A stretch of DNA of 64,000 nt from JAJTHB01 sp033763775 (GTDB lineage: Bacteria > Pseudomonadota > Alphaproteobacteria > Rickettsiales > SXRF01): NCBI GenBank assembly GCA_033763775.1, contig JANRJW010000010.1, forward strand, positions 163,869 to 227,868, written 5' to 3'. Under the pieces are notes generated by a model that saw only the letters and a list, made by a program, of their open reading frames with translations, had not been told where the DNA came from and did no database searches. A program made the position numbers and the translations under genes. Positions 24,045 through 32,638 of this stretch are shown here, piece by piece (the stretch's first letter is position 1; each line of letters begins with the position of its first letter).

Positions 24045-25166
24045 ATGAGTGTATCATCCATGGATGTTAGGAAGCTGATTCAGGAGCCATCCGGGGCGGT
24101 GCGCGGCGTATTGGCGGCGAAGCTTGCCAAAGATTATAAAACGGGTGGTTTTTCCAAAGCGGAAGCTGATATAGCGGTCGATATTTTCCGCCTGCTGCTC
24201 AAAGATGTTGAAAAGAATGTCCGCAAAACGCTCTCTGAGCATTTAAGCGACTATGCTCAGGTGCCGCATGATATTGTGCTGAAGCTGGCCAATGATGAGC
24301 CGGAAATTGCCGAGCACGTACTCGAATATTCTCCGGTGCTGACCGATGATGACCTGCTTTCAATCATCGCCAGCACGCGTGAAGTGATCAAGCTGTGCGC
24401 GGTGGCGCGCAGGCAGAATGTCTCGGTATCGGTTTCCGGCGCGCTGCTTGAGTCGCGGCAGCCTTCGGTGCTCAGTGATTTATTCCGCAACAAAAGCGCG
24501 CAGCTATCGGAAAAGGGGCTGCTTTCGGCGTGGCAGGATATTGCAGAAAGTCACTCGCTGCTGGAAACGCTGGTGCATCGCGGCGGCCTGCCGCTGACGG
24601 TCGCGGAAAAGCTCTATCATGTTGTTACGGATGATCTTAAGGTTTTGCTCACTCGTCATTACAAGCTCAGCACGCCGGTGGCGCAGAAAGCGGTGAGCGA
24701 TACGCGTGAGTGGGAGATGCTGGGTATTATGCCCGGCGATGGCGCGATTGATCCGGATAATGACGAACAGGTCGAAGATCTTGTTGATCAGCTCTACATG
24801 GGTGGCCGGCTCACCCACTCATTGCTTATCCGTGCGCTGTGCGTGGGCAGTATCAGCGTGTTCGAGGCGGGTATTGCGCGCCTCGCGGGCGTGCCGCGTG
24901 TGAATGCCCGTATTTTGCTCATGGATAGTGGCATTCTTGGTTTCCAAGCGATTTATAAAGCTGCTTCGATGCCAGAAGGCTTCACCGATGCGGTGCGTAT
25001 TCTGCTCGGCATCAGCCTTGAAGAGACTGATTTCGGCTTTACCCGCCGCATGGATTTCAGAAAGCGGGTGATTGACCGCATCTACATGGAAGGCCACCAT
25101 CGCGGGGTTGAAAACATGTCCTATTTACTGTCCATCATCGGAGGCAAGCTTGCTGTCCCAGCCTAA
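24045..25166 (+). CDS. DUF2336 protein, first of tandem pair
   Basis: A 373-residue, nearly all-helical protein of the alphaproteobacterial DUF2336 family. Its repeats resemble HEAT-like helices: SKAEADIAVDIFRLLLKDVEKNVRKTLSEHL (in parts), VPHDIVLKLANDEPEIAEHVLEYSPVLTDDDLL. LTHSLLIRALCVGSISVFEAGIARLAGV marks the C-terminal half. Family function is unknown; some members sit next to signalling genes. The second gene begins inside its last codons. The upstream gap is strongly AT-rich. No catalytic motif visible. Confidence 0.82.
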   Translation: MSVSSMDVRKLIQEPSGAVRGVLAAKLAKDYKTGGFSKAEADIAVDIFRLLLKDVEKNVRKTLSEHLSDYAQVPHDIVLKLANDEPEIAEHVLEYSPVLTDDDLLSIIASTREVIKLCAVARRQNVSVSVSGALLESRQPSVLSDLFRNKSAQLSEKGLLSAWQDIAESHSLLETLVHRGGLPLTVAEKLYHVVTDDLKVLLTRHYKLSTPVAQKAVSDTREWEMLGIMPGDGAIDPDNDEQVEDLVDQLYMGGRLTHSLLIRALCVGSISVFEAGIARLAGVPRVNARILLMDSGILGFQAIYKAASMPEGFTDAVRILLGISLEETDFGFTRRMDFRKRVIDRIYMEGHHRGVENMSYLLSIIGGKLAVPA

Positions 25167-26295
25167 TCCTGCAGCCAGCGCTCAGCTGGTGCTCACCGCC
25201 GATGACGTGCAACGTCTGCTCACAGATACTGGCGCTGCGCCGCGTGTGGAGATGACCCATAAAATCGGCGCCGCCTACAATGGCAAGAGTCAAGCGCCGC
25301 TGGGCGCGCGTGAGATTATTATTGCCGAGCAGATTTTCCGTCTGCTGCTACGTGATACTGAGTTGGCGGTGCGCACGTCGCTGGCGCATTATGTTAAGGA
25401 TTCGCCGAATATTCCACACGATATCGTCATCAAAATGGCGCAGGATGTCGCGGAGGTTTCGTTGCCCATCCTGCAGTTTTCTGAGGTGCTCACCGACGAT
25501 GACCTGATGGATCTGATTACTGCCAAGGACGAAGTCTCGCGCTATCTGGCGATTTCGCGCCGCCGCGTGGTGTCGGATCGCGTGTCAGATGCGCTGGTGG
25601 AAAAAAACCATGAAGAAGTTATCAGTGCCCTTGTTTCTAATACCGGTGCGATTATTTCTGAGCATTCTTTTGATCGCATCATCCGTGATCACCGCGGGAA
25701 TGAGGCGATGATGCAGGCGGTCTCTGCGCGCAGCTATCTGCCGGTAGCCACGGTGGAAAAGTTGATTTCAGTGGTGTCGTCGTCGCTGGCTCAGACGCTC
25801 AAACAGAAATATAAATCTCCCGATGTCGCGATTGATCGCGAGGTGGAAAAAACACGCGAAAATGAAACGCTGCATCTCATTCGCCACACCCACTCCGAAA
25901 GCGAGATAGAAAAGCTCGTGCGCCAGCTTCATGCATCAGGCAGGCTCACGCCGTCGATCATTTTAAGCGCGCTGTGTCAGGGTGATTTCAGCTTTTTTGA
26001 AAACAGCCTTGCTCATCTTTCCAATATTCCGGTGGCCAATGCCCGCAAGCTGATTACCGATCGCGGAGAGCTTGGTTTCCGTGCTATTTACAACAAATCC
26101 GGCCTGCCGGAGGCGATGTTTCCAGCGGTGAAGCTGCTGCTTAAAATCGTGCGCGAGCTGGATAGTGAGGGCGAGAAAAAAGGTGGTTCGCGCTATGCGA
26201 ACCGTATTGTTGAGCGCATTCTGCACCACGCAGAGGATACGCCGATGGAAAATCTGTCCTACATCATTGCGCTGGTTCGCCGCGTGGCGCATTGA
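25150..26295 (+). CDS. DUF2336 protein, second of tandem pair
   Basis: A 381-residue paralogue of the preceding gene. Matching blocks include ALGAREIIIAEQIFRLLLRDTEL-like text, NIPHDIVIKMAQDVAEVSLPILQFSEVLTDDDLMDLI (in parts) and LSALCQGDFSFFENSLAHLSNIPVANA. The start is TTG at 25150, chosen because GGAGG (25140-25144) lies 5 nt before it. It overlaps the first gene's stop by 17 nt in another frame, so the two are translationally coupled and may form a heteromer. The track upstream of this TTG is just the end of the first gene. Confidence 0.8.
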   Translation: MLSQPNPAASAQLVLTADDVQRLLTDTGAAPRVEMTHKIGAAYNGKSQAPLGAREIIIAEQIFRLLLRDTELAVRTSLAHYVKDSPNIPHDIVIKMAQDVAEVSLPILQFSEVLTDDDLMDLITAKDEVSRYLAISRRRVVSDRVSDALVEKNHEEVISALVSNTGAIISEHSFDRIIRDHRGNEAMMQAVSARSYLPVATVEKLISVVSSSLAQTLKQKYKSPDVAIDREVEKTRENETLHLIRHTHSESEIEKLVRQLHASGRLTPSIILSALCQGDFSFFENSLAHLSNIPVANARKLITDRGELGFRAIYNKSGLPEAMFPAVKLLLKIVRELDSEGEKKGGSRYANRIVERILHHAEDTPMENLSYIIALVRRVAH

Positions 26296-26373
26296 TGCGC
26301 GGATGATGGCTTTACAGCCCGCTTTTTTTGTGTCACGTTTCTTAGCAAATTAACCAAATAATGGTGTGCTCAC

Positions 26374-27153
26374 ATGTCACTTACCAAAATCGCTGTGGTT
26401 GCAGATGATTCGCCCAAAGCCCAATCTGCGCTGAAAGAAATCGAAAAACGCTACGATATTGTGGAGATCACCAAGCGCCGCATGGGCGCAGAAGCGATTG
26501 TGGTGCTTGGGGGGGATGGTTTCATGCTGCAGACCCTCCATGAATACATGAAAATGAAGCTGCCATTTTATGGCATTAATTGCGGCACGGTCGGGTTTCT
26601 GATGAACCAGTTTAATCTGGAAAACATCATCGAGCGCATGAATGCAGCGCGCTCTTCGGTGCTCTATCCGCTGCATATGTTTGCCAAGCGCGCCAGTGGT
26701 AAAACAGTGCAGGCGCTGGCGTTTAACGAGGTGTCGCTGTTTCGCGACGGCAGGCAGGCGGCGAAAATCCGGGTGTCGATTGATCATGTGGTGCGCCTCA
26801 AAGAACTGATCGCCGATGGCATCTTGGTGGCCACCCCGGCAGGCAGCACCGCCTATAATTTTTCGGCCGGCGGGCCCATCATTCCGCATGGCGCGAATGT
26901 GATTGCGCTCACGCCGCTGGTTCCGTTTCGCCCGCGTCGCTGGCGTGGTGCGCTGTTGCCGCACAATGCCAGCATTAACTTTACCATTCTCGAAGCAAGC
27001 AAGCGGCCGGTCAATGCAGTGGCGGATTTCACCGAGATTGAGAACGTCACCGACGTCATCATCAGCGAGCAGCGCAAATCCGGCGTCACTCTTCTTTTTG
27101 ATGCCGAGCATAATCTCGAAGAACGCATTATCAAAGAGCAGTTTACCTATTGA
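26374..27153 (+). CDS. nadK: NAD kinase
   Basis: A 259-residue enzyme phosphorylating NAD to NADP. GGDGFMLQTLH is the catalytic GGDG motif, followed by GINCGTVGFLMN, FNEVSLFR, and the conserved ATPAGSTAYNFSAGGPII. It is shorter than the E. coli enzyme (~290), as in many alphaproteobacteria. It follows the DUF2336 pair by 78 nt. Start MSLTKIAVV fits. Confidence 0.96.
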   Translation: MSLTKIAVVADDSPKAQSALKEIEKRYDIVEITKRRMGAEAIVVLGGDGFMLQTLHEYMKMKLPFYGINCGTVGFLMNQFNLENIIERMNAARSSVLYPLHMFAKRASGKTVQALAFNEVSLFRDGRQAAKIRVSIDHVVRLKELIADGILVATPAGSTAYNFSAGGPIIPHGANVIALTPLVPFRPRRWRGALLPHNASINFTILEASKRPVNAVADFTEIENVTDVIISEQRKSGVTLLFDAEHNLEERIIKEQFTY

Positions 27154-27271
27154 TTGTGATAGCAAAAAAGCTGTCATCAATTCTTCATATTTTATTATTA
27201 GCATTCATTAACGAATTGGCTAAGATATTTGGGTTAAACATATCCATCATTGAAAAACGAAAGATCCCGCC

Positions 27272-28315
27272 ATGACCAGCAAGCCTAAATCAGCCAGTCC
27301 ACTTCAGGGCTTCACCTTACTCATCGATCAGGAAATCTGGGGCGACAAAGCGCTTCAGGTGATGAAGGCTTACGGCACTAAGACTGGCATGAGTGATTTG
27401 GCTGTCCTGCTCGGTGGCGCTGTATCAAACAGCAGTGCCACCACTAGTGACGGTCAATGGGGTGCATATGTTTGGTCGGCCTCTTCCGATGCATTTGGTC
27501 TTGTCCGCGCCGTCAATTACTACGGTGACCGGGGCTTTAACAACCCGAGCGGGCGTCTCCTGGGTGCGCGCCCCGCTTTGCTATCATCGGTTGCATCTTC
27601 AATCAGGCTGAGCGACTCGTCCCCCGAAGCCTTGGCGAAGGGGGAAGCGATTCGTGGTGAGCCTATACGAGATGCGAATGGTCAGGTGATATGGAATGAT
27701 GTGATTCTGTTTGGCGAATATCCGCAGAAGATAGCAGATGAAAATATAACTAGCGAGTTGAAAGGGTTATCTGAAGCTCAGTTGGAAAAAATGGAAACAG
27801 GCAAAACATATACCTTTGACAGTGAAAAACGCGACGCTTACGACAAGCCGTTCAACGCGAAGCAGTATCCTGAATACCAATACAAGGGTAAGAAATATAT
27901 TCGCGTGGAGGCAAAGCCCGACGGCGAGGGTTATTCCATGCTCTCTAACGGCGAGCAAGCACAAGCAGGACAAACCTACTGGGTAGAAGTGCAGCCCATC
28001 GAATGGCTAAGAGACCCCAGCGGCATATGCGTAGCGCGGCAGGCACTCTTTGCTGGTGTGCAATTCGACAGGAAGAAAAAATACGACGGCAATTTTGAGA
28101 ACACCGATATGTATCGTTACCTCAATACTCATTTCGCCCAAGAAATCATTCCCTCACAGTCGCTTAAGCAGTCGCAGGCGAAGGATAAGGACGCTAAGCC
28201 CCGTAGCGGCTGGCCTGCTGCGGCGAGCTGGGCAGAGAGGCACCCGTCTGCCGTCACCACCCCATGGGGCGAGGCCGTTCAGGATCCAAAAAGCGGTGAA
28301 TGGATCGCGCGCTGA
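27272..28315 (+). CDS. DUF6273-like / C-type-lectin-like protein
   Basis: A 347-residue protein. Two kinds of block are visible. Residues ~60-100 (WGAYVWSASSDAFGLVRAVN, then GDRGFNNPSGRLLGARPAL) resemble the C-terminal block of DUF6273 or formylglycine/lectin-fold domains. Residues ~140-300 carry VILFGEYPQKI, YKGKKYIRVEAKP, YWVEVQPIEWL and FENTDMYRYLNTHF, which resemble the N-terminal DUF6273 part. The order thus looks permuted. No signal peptide is obvious. The product may be a phage- or surface-related recognition protein. Base composition and codon use look less GC-rich than in flanking genes, hinting at transfer. No reverse transcriptase is nearby. Confidence 0.6.
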   Translation: MTSKPKSASPLQGFTLLIDQEIWGDKALQVMKAYGTKTGMSDLAVLLGGAVSNSSATTSDGQWGAYVWSASSDAFGLVRAVNYYGDRGFNNPSGRLLGARPALLSSVASSIRLSDSSPEALAKGEAIRGEPIRDANGQVIWNDVILFGEYPQKIADENITSELKGLSEAQLEKMETGKTYTFDSEKRDAYDKPFNAKQYPEYQYKGKKYIRVEAKPDGEGYSMLSNGEQAQAGQTYWVEVQPIEWLRDPSGICVARQALFAGVQFDRKKKYDGNFENTDMYRYLNTHFAQEIIPSQSLKQSQAKDKDAKPRSGWPAAASWAERHPSAVTTPWGEAVQDPKSGEWIAR

Positions 28316-28448
28316 GTGCTTGAGGAAGACTTTTTGCTCGCGACTTGCGCCTAACTTCCCCCTTGCCAGCGGCGCAAAATTCGTCTAAAAGCTTACTCCC
28401 GACTTTATAAAAGGCGGGGTTTTTTGTTCATTTCATGGAGTAAATACA

Positions 28449-28652
28449 ATGGCTACCGGCGTCGTTAAATGGTTCAACCCCGCAAAGCGTTTTGGCTTTA
28501 TCAAGCCCGATGACGGTGGACAGGACATCTTCGTACACATCACCGCGCTGGAAGCAGCGGGTCTCTCCATGCTCGATGAAAACCAGAAAATTCAATATGA
28601 TCTGGCGGAAAGCAAAGGCAAAACCTCAGCGGTGAACCTGAAGCTGATCTAA
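28449..28652 (+). CDS. Cold-shock protein (CspA family)
   Basis: A 67-residue single cold-shock domain. KWFNPAKRFGFIKPD (RNP1: KRFGFI rather than the usual KGFGFI) and DIFVHITALEAAG (RNP2) are intact. It binds single-stranded RNA/DNA. GGAG precedes the ATG by 9 nt. The 133-nt leader region from the upstream stop could hold a cold-responsive 5' UTR and a weak CCCG/CGGG hairpin with a T-run (28402-28423). Confidence 0.94.
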   Translation: MATGVVKWFNPAKRFGFIKPDDGGQDIFVHITALEAAGLSMLDENQKIQYDLAESKGKTSAVNLKLI

Positions 28653-28664
28653 TTTTATAATTCG

Positions 28665-28742
28665 CACTCATTCATTGGATGAGTGGTGAAGGATGAGCGG
28701 TGATCGTATGATCGTTTATCTCTCATCTCTCATCCCTCATCC
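28665..28742. repeat. Stutter/palindromic element upstream of typA
   Basis: CACTCAT-TCATTGG-ATGAGTG is a perfect 7-bp stem. GGATGAG words then recur, mirrored by CTCATCTCTCATCCCTCATCC on the right, so the whole block folds back on itself. It lies directly before the typA start. Confidence 0.65.
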
Positions 28743-28765
28743 ATTTATTTTGTCTGTTTTTTCTC

Positions 28766-30592
28766 ATGAAATCCATCCGCAATATCGCCATTATCGCCCA
28801 CGTTGACCACGGCAAAACCACGCTGATTGACCAACTGCTTCGCCAATCCGGCACCTTCCGTGCCAACCAGCAGGTGGAGGAATGCGTCATGGATTCGGGG
28901 GATCTGGAGCGTGAGCGCGGCATTACCATTCTGGCAAAATGCACCTCGGTGGTGCGTGGTGATATCCGTATTAACATTGTTGATACACCCGGCCACGCCG
29001 ATTTTGGCGGTGAGGTGGAGCGCGTGCTCACCATGGTCGATGGCGTGGTGCTCCTCTGCGATGCGGCGGAAGGGCCGCTTCCCCAGACGAAATTTGTTTT
29101 AAGTAAAGCATTAAAACTTGGCCTTAAGCCTATTGTTGTCATTAACAAAGTCGATCGCGGTGATGCGCGTCCGGATGCGGTGCACAGCGAGGTGTTTGAT
29201 TTGTTTGCCGCGCTCGATGCCAGCGAAGAGCAGCTTGATTTTCCGACGCTCTACGCCTCTGGCCGTGATGGCTGGGCGGCAGAGAGCCTGACCGCGCCGC
29301 GCGAAACGCTTGATCCGCTGTTTGATAAAATCATCAGCCATGTACCGGCGCCGGATGTGGATCCGGATGCTTCATTTGCCATGCTGGCCTCGATTCTGGA
29401 ATATGATTCGTTTTTAGGGCGCATCCTGACTGGCCGTATCTATAGCGGCACTGCCAAAGTTGGCATGCCGATCAAGGCGATGAACCTGAGGGGCGAAATT
29501 TTAGAGCAGGGCAGGTTGACTAAGCTGCTCGCGTTCGACGGCATCAAGCGTGTGCCGGTGGATGAAGCGCAGGCGGGCGATATTGTCGCTGTTGCCGGCA
29601 TTGAAAGCGCGACCGTCTCCGACACTATCGGCGGGCTGGAGCTTTCGAGCCCTGTGCCCTCGACGCCGATTGACCCGCCGACCATGTCGGTCACTATCAG
29701 TGTGAATGATTCGCCGCTGGCCGGTCAGGAGGGCAGCAAAGTCACCAGCCGTATGATTCGTGAGCGCCTGTTGCGTGAGGCGGAAGGCAACGTGGCCATC
29801 CGTGTCACCGAGGCTGATTCGAAAGATGCGTTTGAAGTGGCGGGCAGGGGTGAGCTTCAGCTCGGCGTGCTCATTGAAACCATGCGCCGCGAGGGCTTTG
29901 AGCTTTCGGTGTCGCGCCCACGCGTGATTTTCCGCACCGATGACATCACCGGTGAGAAGCTGGAGCCGATCGAAGAGGTGGTGATTGATGTAGACGAAGA
30001 GCACTCTGGCATCGTGGTGGATAAGATCTCGCAGCGTAAGGGTGAGATGATTGATATGCGTCCTTCTGGTGGTGGCAAGCAGCGCATCGTGTTTTATGTG
30101 CCATCACGCGGGCTGATCGGCTATCAGGGTGAATTCCTCACTGATACGCGCGGCACCGGCACCATGAACCGCCTGTTTCATGATTACAAGCCATTCAAGG
30201 GCGACCTTCCCGGCCGCCGCAACGGCGCGCTCATTGCGCTCGATAAGGGCGAAGCGGTCGCCTATGCGATCTGGAACCTGCAGGATCGTGGCATCATGTT
30301 CATTAATCCTGGCGATAAGGTGTATGAAGGCATGATTGTCGGCGAGCATAGCCGCGATAATGACCTCGAAATCAACGTGCTGCGCGCCAAACAGCTCACC
30401 AATATCCGTGCCGCCGGCAAGGATGAGGCGATTCGTCTCGTGCCGCCGCTGCGCATGACGCTTGAGCAGATGATCTCCTACATTCAGGACGATGAGCTGG
30501 TGGAGGTCACCCCCAAATCGCTACGACTGCGAAAAACAGCGCTCGATTCCAATGAGCGCAAGAAAATCAGCCGCGCTAAAAAGGCAAGCTAG
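28766..30592 (+). CDS. typA: Ribosome-associated GTPase TypA/BipA
   Basis: A 608-residue translational GTPase. G1 AHVDHGKTTLID, the switch region RERGITILAK, G3 DTPGHADFGGEV and G4 VVINKVDR are present, followed by domain II and EF-G-like domains III and V, and the TypA-specific C-terminal domain (GLIGYQGEFLTDTRGTG; RRNGALIALDKGEAVAYA). It binds 70S ribosomes and helps large-subunit assembly, especially in cold or stress. The cold-shock gene immediately upstream is a suggestive neighbour. uvrB begins 6 nt after its stop. Confidence 0.97.
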   Translation: MKSIRNIAIIAHVDHGKTTLIDQLLRQSGTFRANQQVEECVMDSGDLERERGITILAKCTSVVRGDIRINIVDTPGHADFGGEVERVLTMVDGVVLLCDAAEGPLPQTKFVLSKALKLGLKPIVVINKVDRGDARPDAVHSEVFDLFAALDASEEQLDFPTLYASGRDGWAAESLTAPRETLDPLFDKIISHVPAPDVDPDASFAMLASILEYDSFLGRILTGRIYSGTAKVGMPIKAMNLRGEILEQGRLTKLLAFDGIKRVPVDEAQAGDIVAVAGIESATVSDTIGGLELSSPVPSTPIDPPTMSVTISVNDSPLAGQEGSKVTSRMIRERLLREAEGNVAIRVTEADSKDAFEVAGRGELQLGVLIETMRREGFELSVSRPRVIFRTDDITGEKLEPIEEVVIDVDEEHSGIVVDKISQRKGEMIDMRPSGGGKQRIVFYVPSRGLIGYQGEFLTDTRGTGTMNRLFHDYKPFKGDLPGRRNGALIALDKGEAVAYAIWNLQDRGIMFINPGDKVYEGMIVGEHSRDNDLEINVLRAKQLTNIRAAGKDEAIRLVPPLRMTLEQMISYIQDDELVEVTPKSLRLRKTALDSNERKKISRAKKAS

Positions 30593-30598
30593 CCGCAC

Positions 30599-32620
30599 AT
30601 GTCAGCATTCGAGCTGATTTCCGACTTCTCTCCCGCCGGCGACCAGCCTACCGCCATCGAAACGCTACTTTCAGGGCTGGGTGCCAGCGCGCGCGATCAG
30701 GTGCTGCTTGGTGTCACCGGCTCCGGCAAGACCTTCACCATGGCGCAGGTCATCGCGCGTACGCAGCGTCCGGCGCTCATCATGGCGCATAACAAAACGC
30801 TCGCCGCGCAGCTCTACAGCGAGATGAAATCCTTCTTTCCGAATAACGCCGTCGAGTATTTCGTCTCGTATTACGACTACTACCAGCCCGAAGCCTACGT
30901 TCCGAAAACCGACACCTACATTGAAAAAGATTCCTCGATCAACGAGCAGATTGACCGCATGCGCCACTCCGCCACGCGCAGCATGCTCACCCGGCCGGAT
31001 GTGATTGTGGTGGCGTCGGTTTCCTGCATCTACGGCATCGGCTCGGCAGAGAGCTATCAGGGCATGGTCAAAAGCTTGAAGGTTGGCGAGCGCATCGAAC
31101 AAAAAGCGCTGATTCGCACGCTGATTGAGCTGCAATACCAGCGAAACGATATGGATTTCCACCGCGGCACCTTTCGTGTGCGCGGCGATTCGCTGGATCT
31201 ATTCCCCTCGCATTATGATGATGCCGCGTGGCGCCTGTCTTTCTTCGGTGATGAGCTGGAGATGATCAGCGAGTTCGACCCCTTAACCGGCGAATCCAAG
31301 GTGAAGCATGAGGCCATTGAGATTTTCGCCAATAGCCACTACGTGACCACGCGCCCGACGCTGGAGCGCGCCATCAAGGAAATCAAGGCAGAGCTGAAGG
31401 TGAGGCTGGACTGGCTGCGTAGCAATAACAAGCTGGTGGAAGCGCAGCGCCTCGAGCAGCGCACGCAGTTCGACCTTGAGATGCTCACCGAAACCGGCAT
31501 GTGCAAGGGCATTGAAAACTATTCGCGCTATCTCGCCGGCACCAAGGAAGGCCACCCGCCGCCCACCTTGTTTCAATACCTGCCGAAAAACGCGCTGCTG
31601 TTCATCGATGAATCCCATGTCACGGTGCCGCAGATTGGCGCGATGTATAGCGGCGACCGCTCGCGCAAATCCACGCTGGTGGAATTTGGTTTCCGCCTGC
31701 CCAGCGCACTGGATAACCGGCCGCTGAAATTCGAAGAATGGGACGCCATGCGCCCGCCCACCATCTTTGTCTCCGCCACGCCCGGCAAATGGGAGCTGGA
31801 GCGCACGGGCGGCGTCTTTGCCGAGCAGGTGATACGCCCCACCGGACTCACGGATCCGCCTTACGAGATCAAGCCGGTCGCCTCGCAGGTGGATGATCTG
31901 CTTGCTGAGTGCCATGCCAAGATCAAGGCTGGCCAGCGCATTCTGGTCACGACGCTGACCAAGCGCATGGCCGAAGAGCTCACCGAATATATGAACGAGG
32001 CGGGCATCAAGGTTCGCTATCTTCATTCCGATGTCGAAACGCTCGAGCGCATCGAGATCATCCGCGATTTGCGCCTCGGCAAGTTCGATGTGTTGATTGG
32101 TGTGAACCTGCTGCGCGAAGGCCTTGATATTCCCGAGTGCGGCTTGGTTGCGATTTTAGATGCCGATAAGGAAGGCTTTCTGCGCAGTACCACCTCGCTC
32201 ATCCAGACCATTGGCCGCGCCGCGCGCAATGTCGATAGCAAAGTGATTTTATACGCCGACCGCATCACCGATTCGATGAAGGCCGCGCTGTCCGAAACGG
32301 ATCGCCGCCGCGCCAAGCAGCAGGCTTATAATGAAAAACACGGCATCACGCCACAGACGATCAAAAAACATGTTGGCGAGATCATCGAATCCGTGGCGGA
32401 AAAAGATTACGTGACGGTGGACACCAAGCTGAAAAAATACGAAGTAAAGCTTTCGGATAATGCCAAGAAAAACCCGGAAAGCTACATCGCCGCGCTGCGC
32501 GACATGATGCTGAAAGCCGCCTCTGACCTTGAATTTGAAGAAGCTGCCCGCCTGCGTGATGAAATGACGCGCCTCGAGGAAAAGCTCCACGCGCCGGGAT
32601 CTGCGAAGAAAAAAGCCTGA
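30599..32620 (+). CDS. uvrB: Excinuclease ABC subunit UvrB
   Basis: A 673-residue DNA-damage helicase-like subunit of nucleotide excision repair. Walker A is GVTGSGKTFTMA. The beta-hairpin region has YYDYYQPEAYVPKTDTYIEK, followed by SVSCIYGIGSAE, LFIDESHVTVPQ and LREGLDIPE. The C-terminal UVR motif that binds UvrC is FEEAARLRDEMTRLE. Length matches the family. It is co-directional with typA and only 6 nt away. Confidence 0.98.
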   Translation: MSAFELISDFSPAGDQPTAIETLLSGLGASARDQVLLGVTGSGKTFTMAQVIARTQRPALIMAHNKTLAAQLYSEMKSFFPNNAVEYFVSYYDYYQPEAYVPKTDTYIEKDSSINEQIDRMRHSATRSMLTRPDVIVVASVSCIYGIGSAESYQGMVKSLKVGERIEQKALIRTLIELQYQRNDMDFHRGTFRVRGDSLDLFPSHYDDAAWRLSFFGDELEMISEFDPLTGESKVKHEAIEIFANSHYVTTRPTLERAIKEIKAELKVRLDWLRSNNKLVEAQRLEQRTQFDLEMLTETGMCKGIENYSRYLAGTKEGHPPPTLFQYLPKNALLFIDESHVTVPQIGAMYSGDRSRKSTLVEFGFRLPSALDNRPLKFEEWDAMRPPTIFVSATPGKWELERTGGVFAEQVIRPTGLTDPPYEIKPVASQVDDLLAECHAKIKAGQRILVTTLTKRMAEELTEYMNEAGIKVRYLHSDVETLERIEIIRDLRLGKFDVLIGVNLLREGLDIPECGLVAILDADKEGFLRSTTSLIQTIGRAARNVDSKVILYADRITDSMKAALSETDRRRAKQQAYNEKHGITPQTIKKHVGEIIESVAEKDYVTVDTKLKKYEVKLSDNAKKNPESYIAALRDMMLKAASDLEFEEAARLRDEMTRLEEKLHAPGSAKKKA

Positions 32621-32638
32621 ATAATTCAGGCCATCCGG

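Noticed and set aside
27272..28315. Possible diversity-generating retroelement target
   Set aside because: The lectin-like block is suggestive, but no reverse transcriptase and no template/variable repeat pair was seen nearby.
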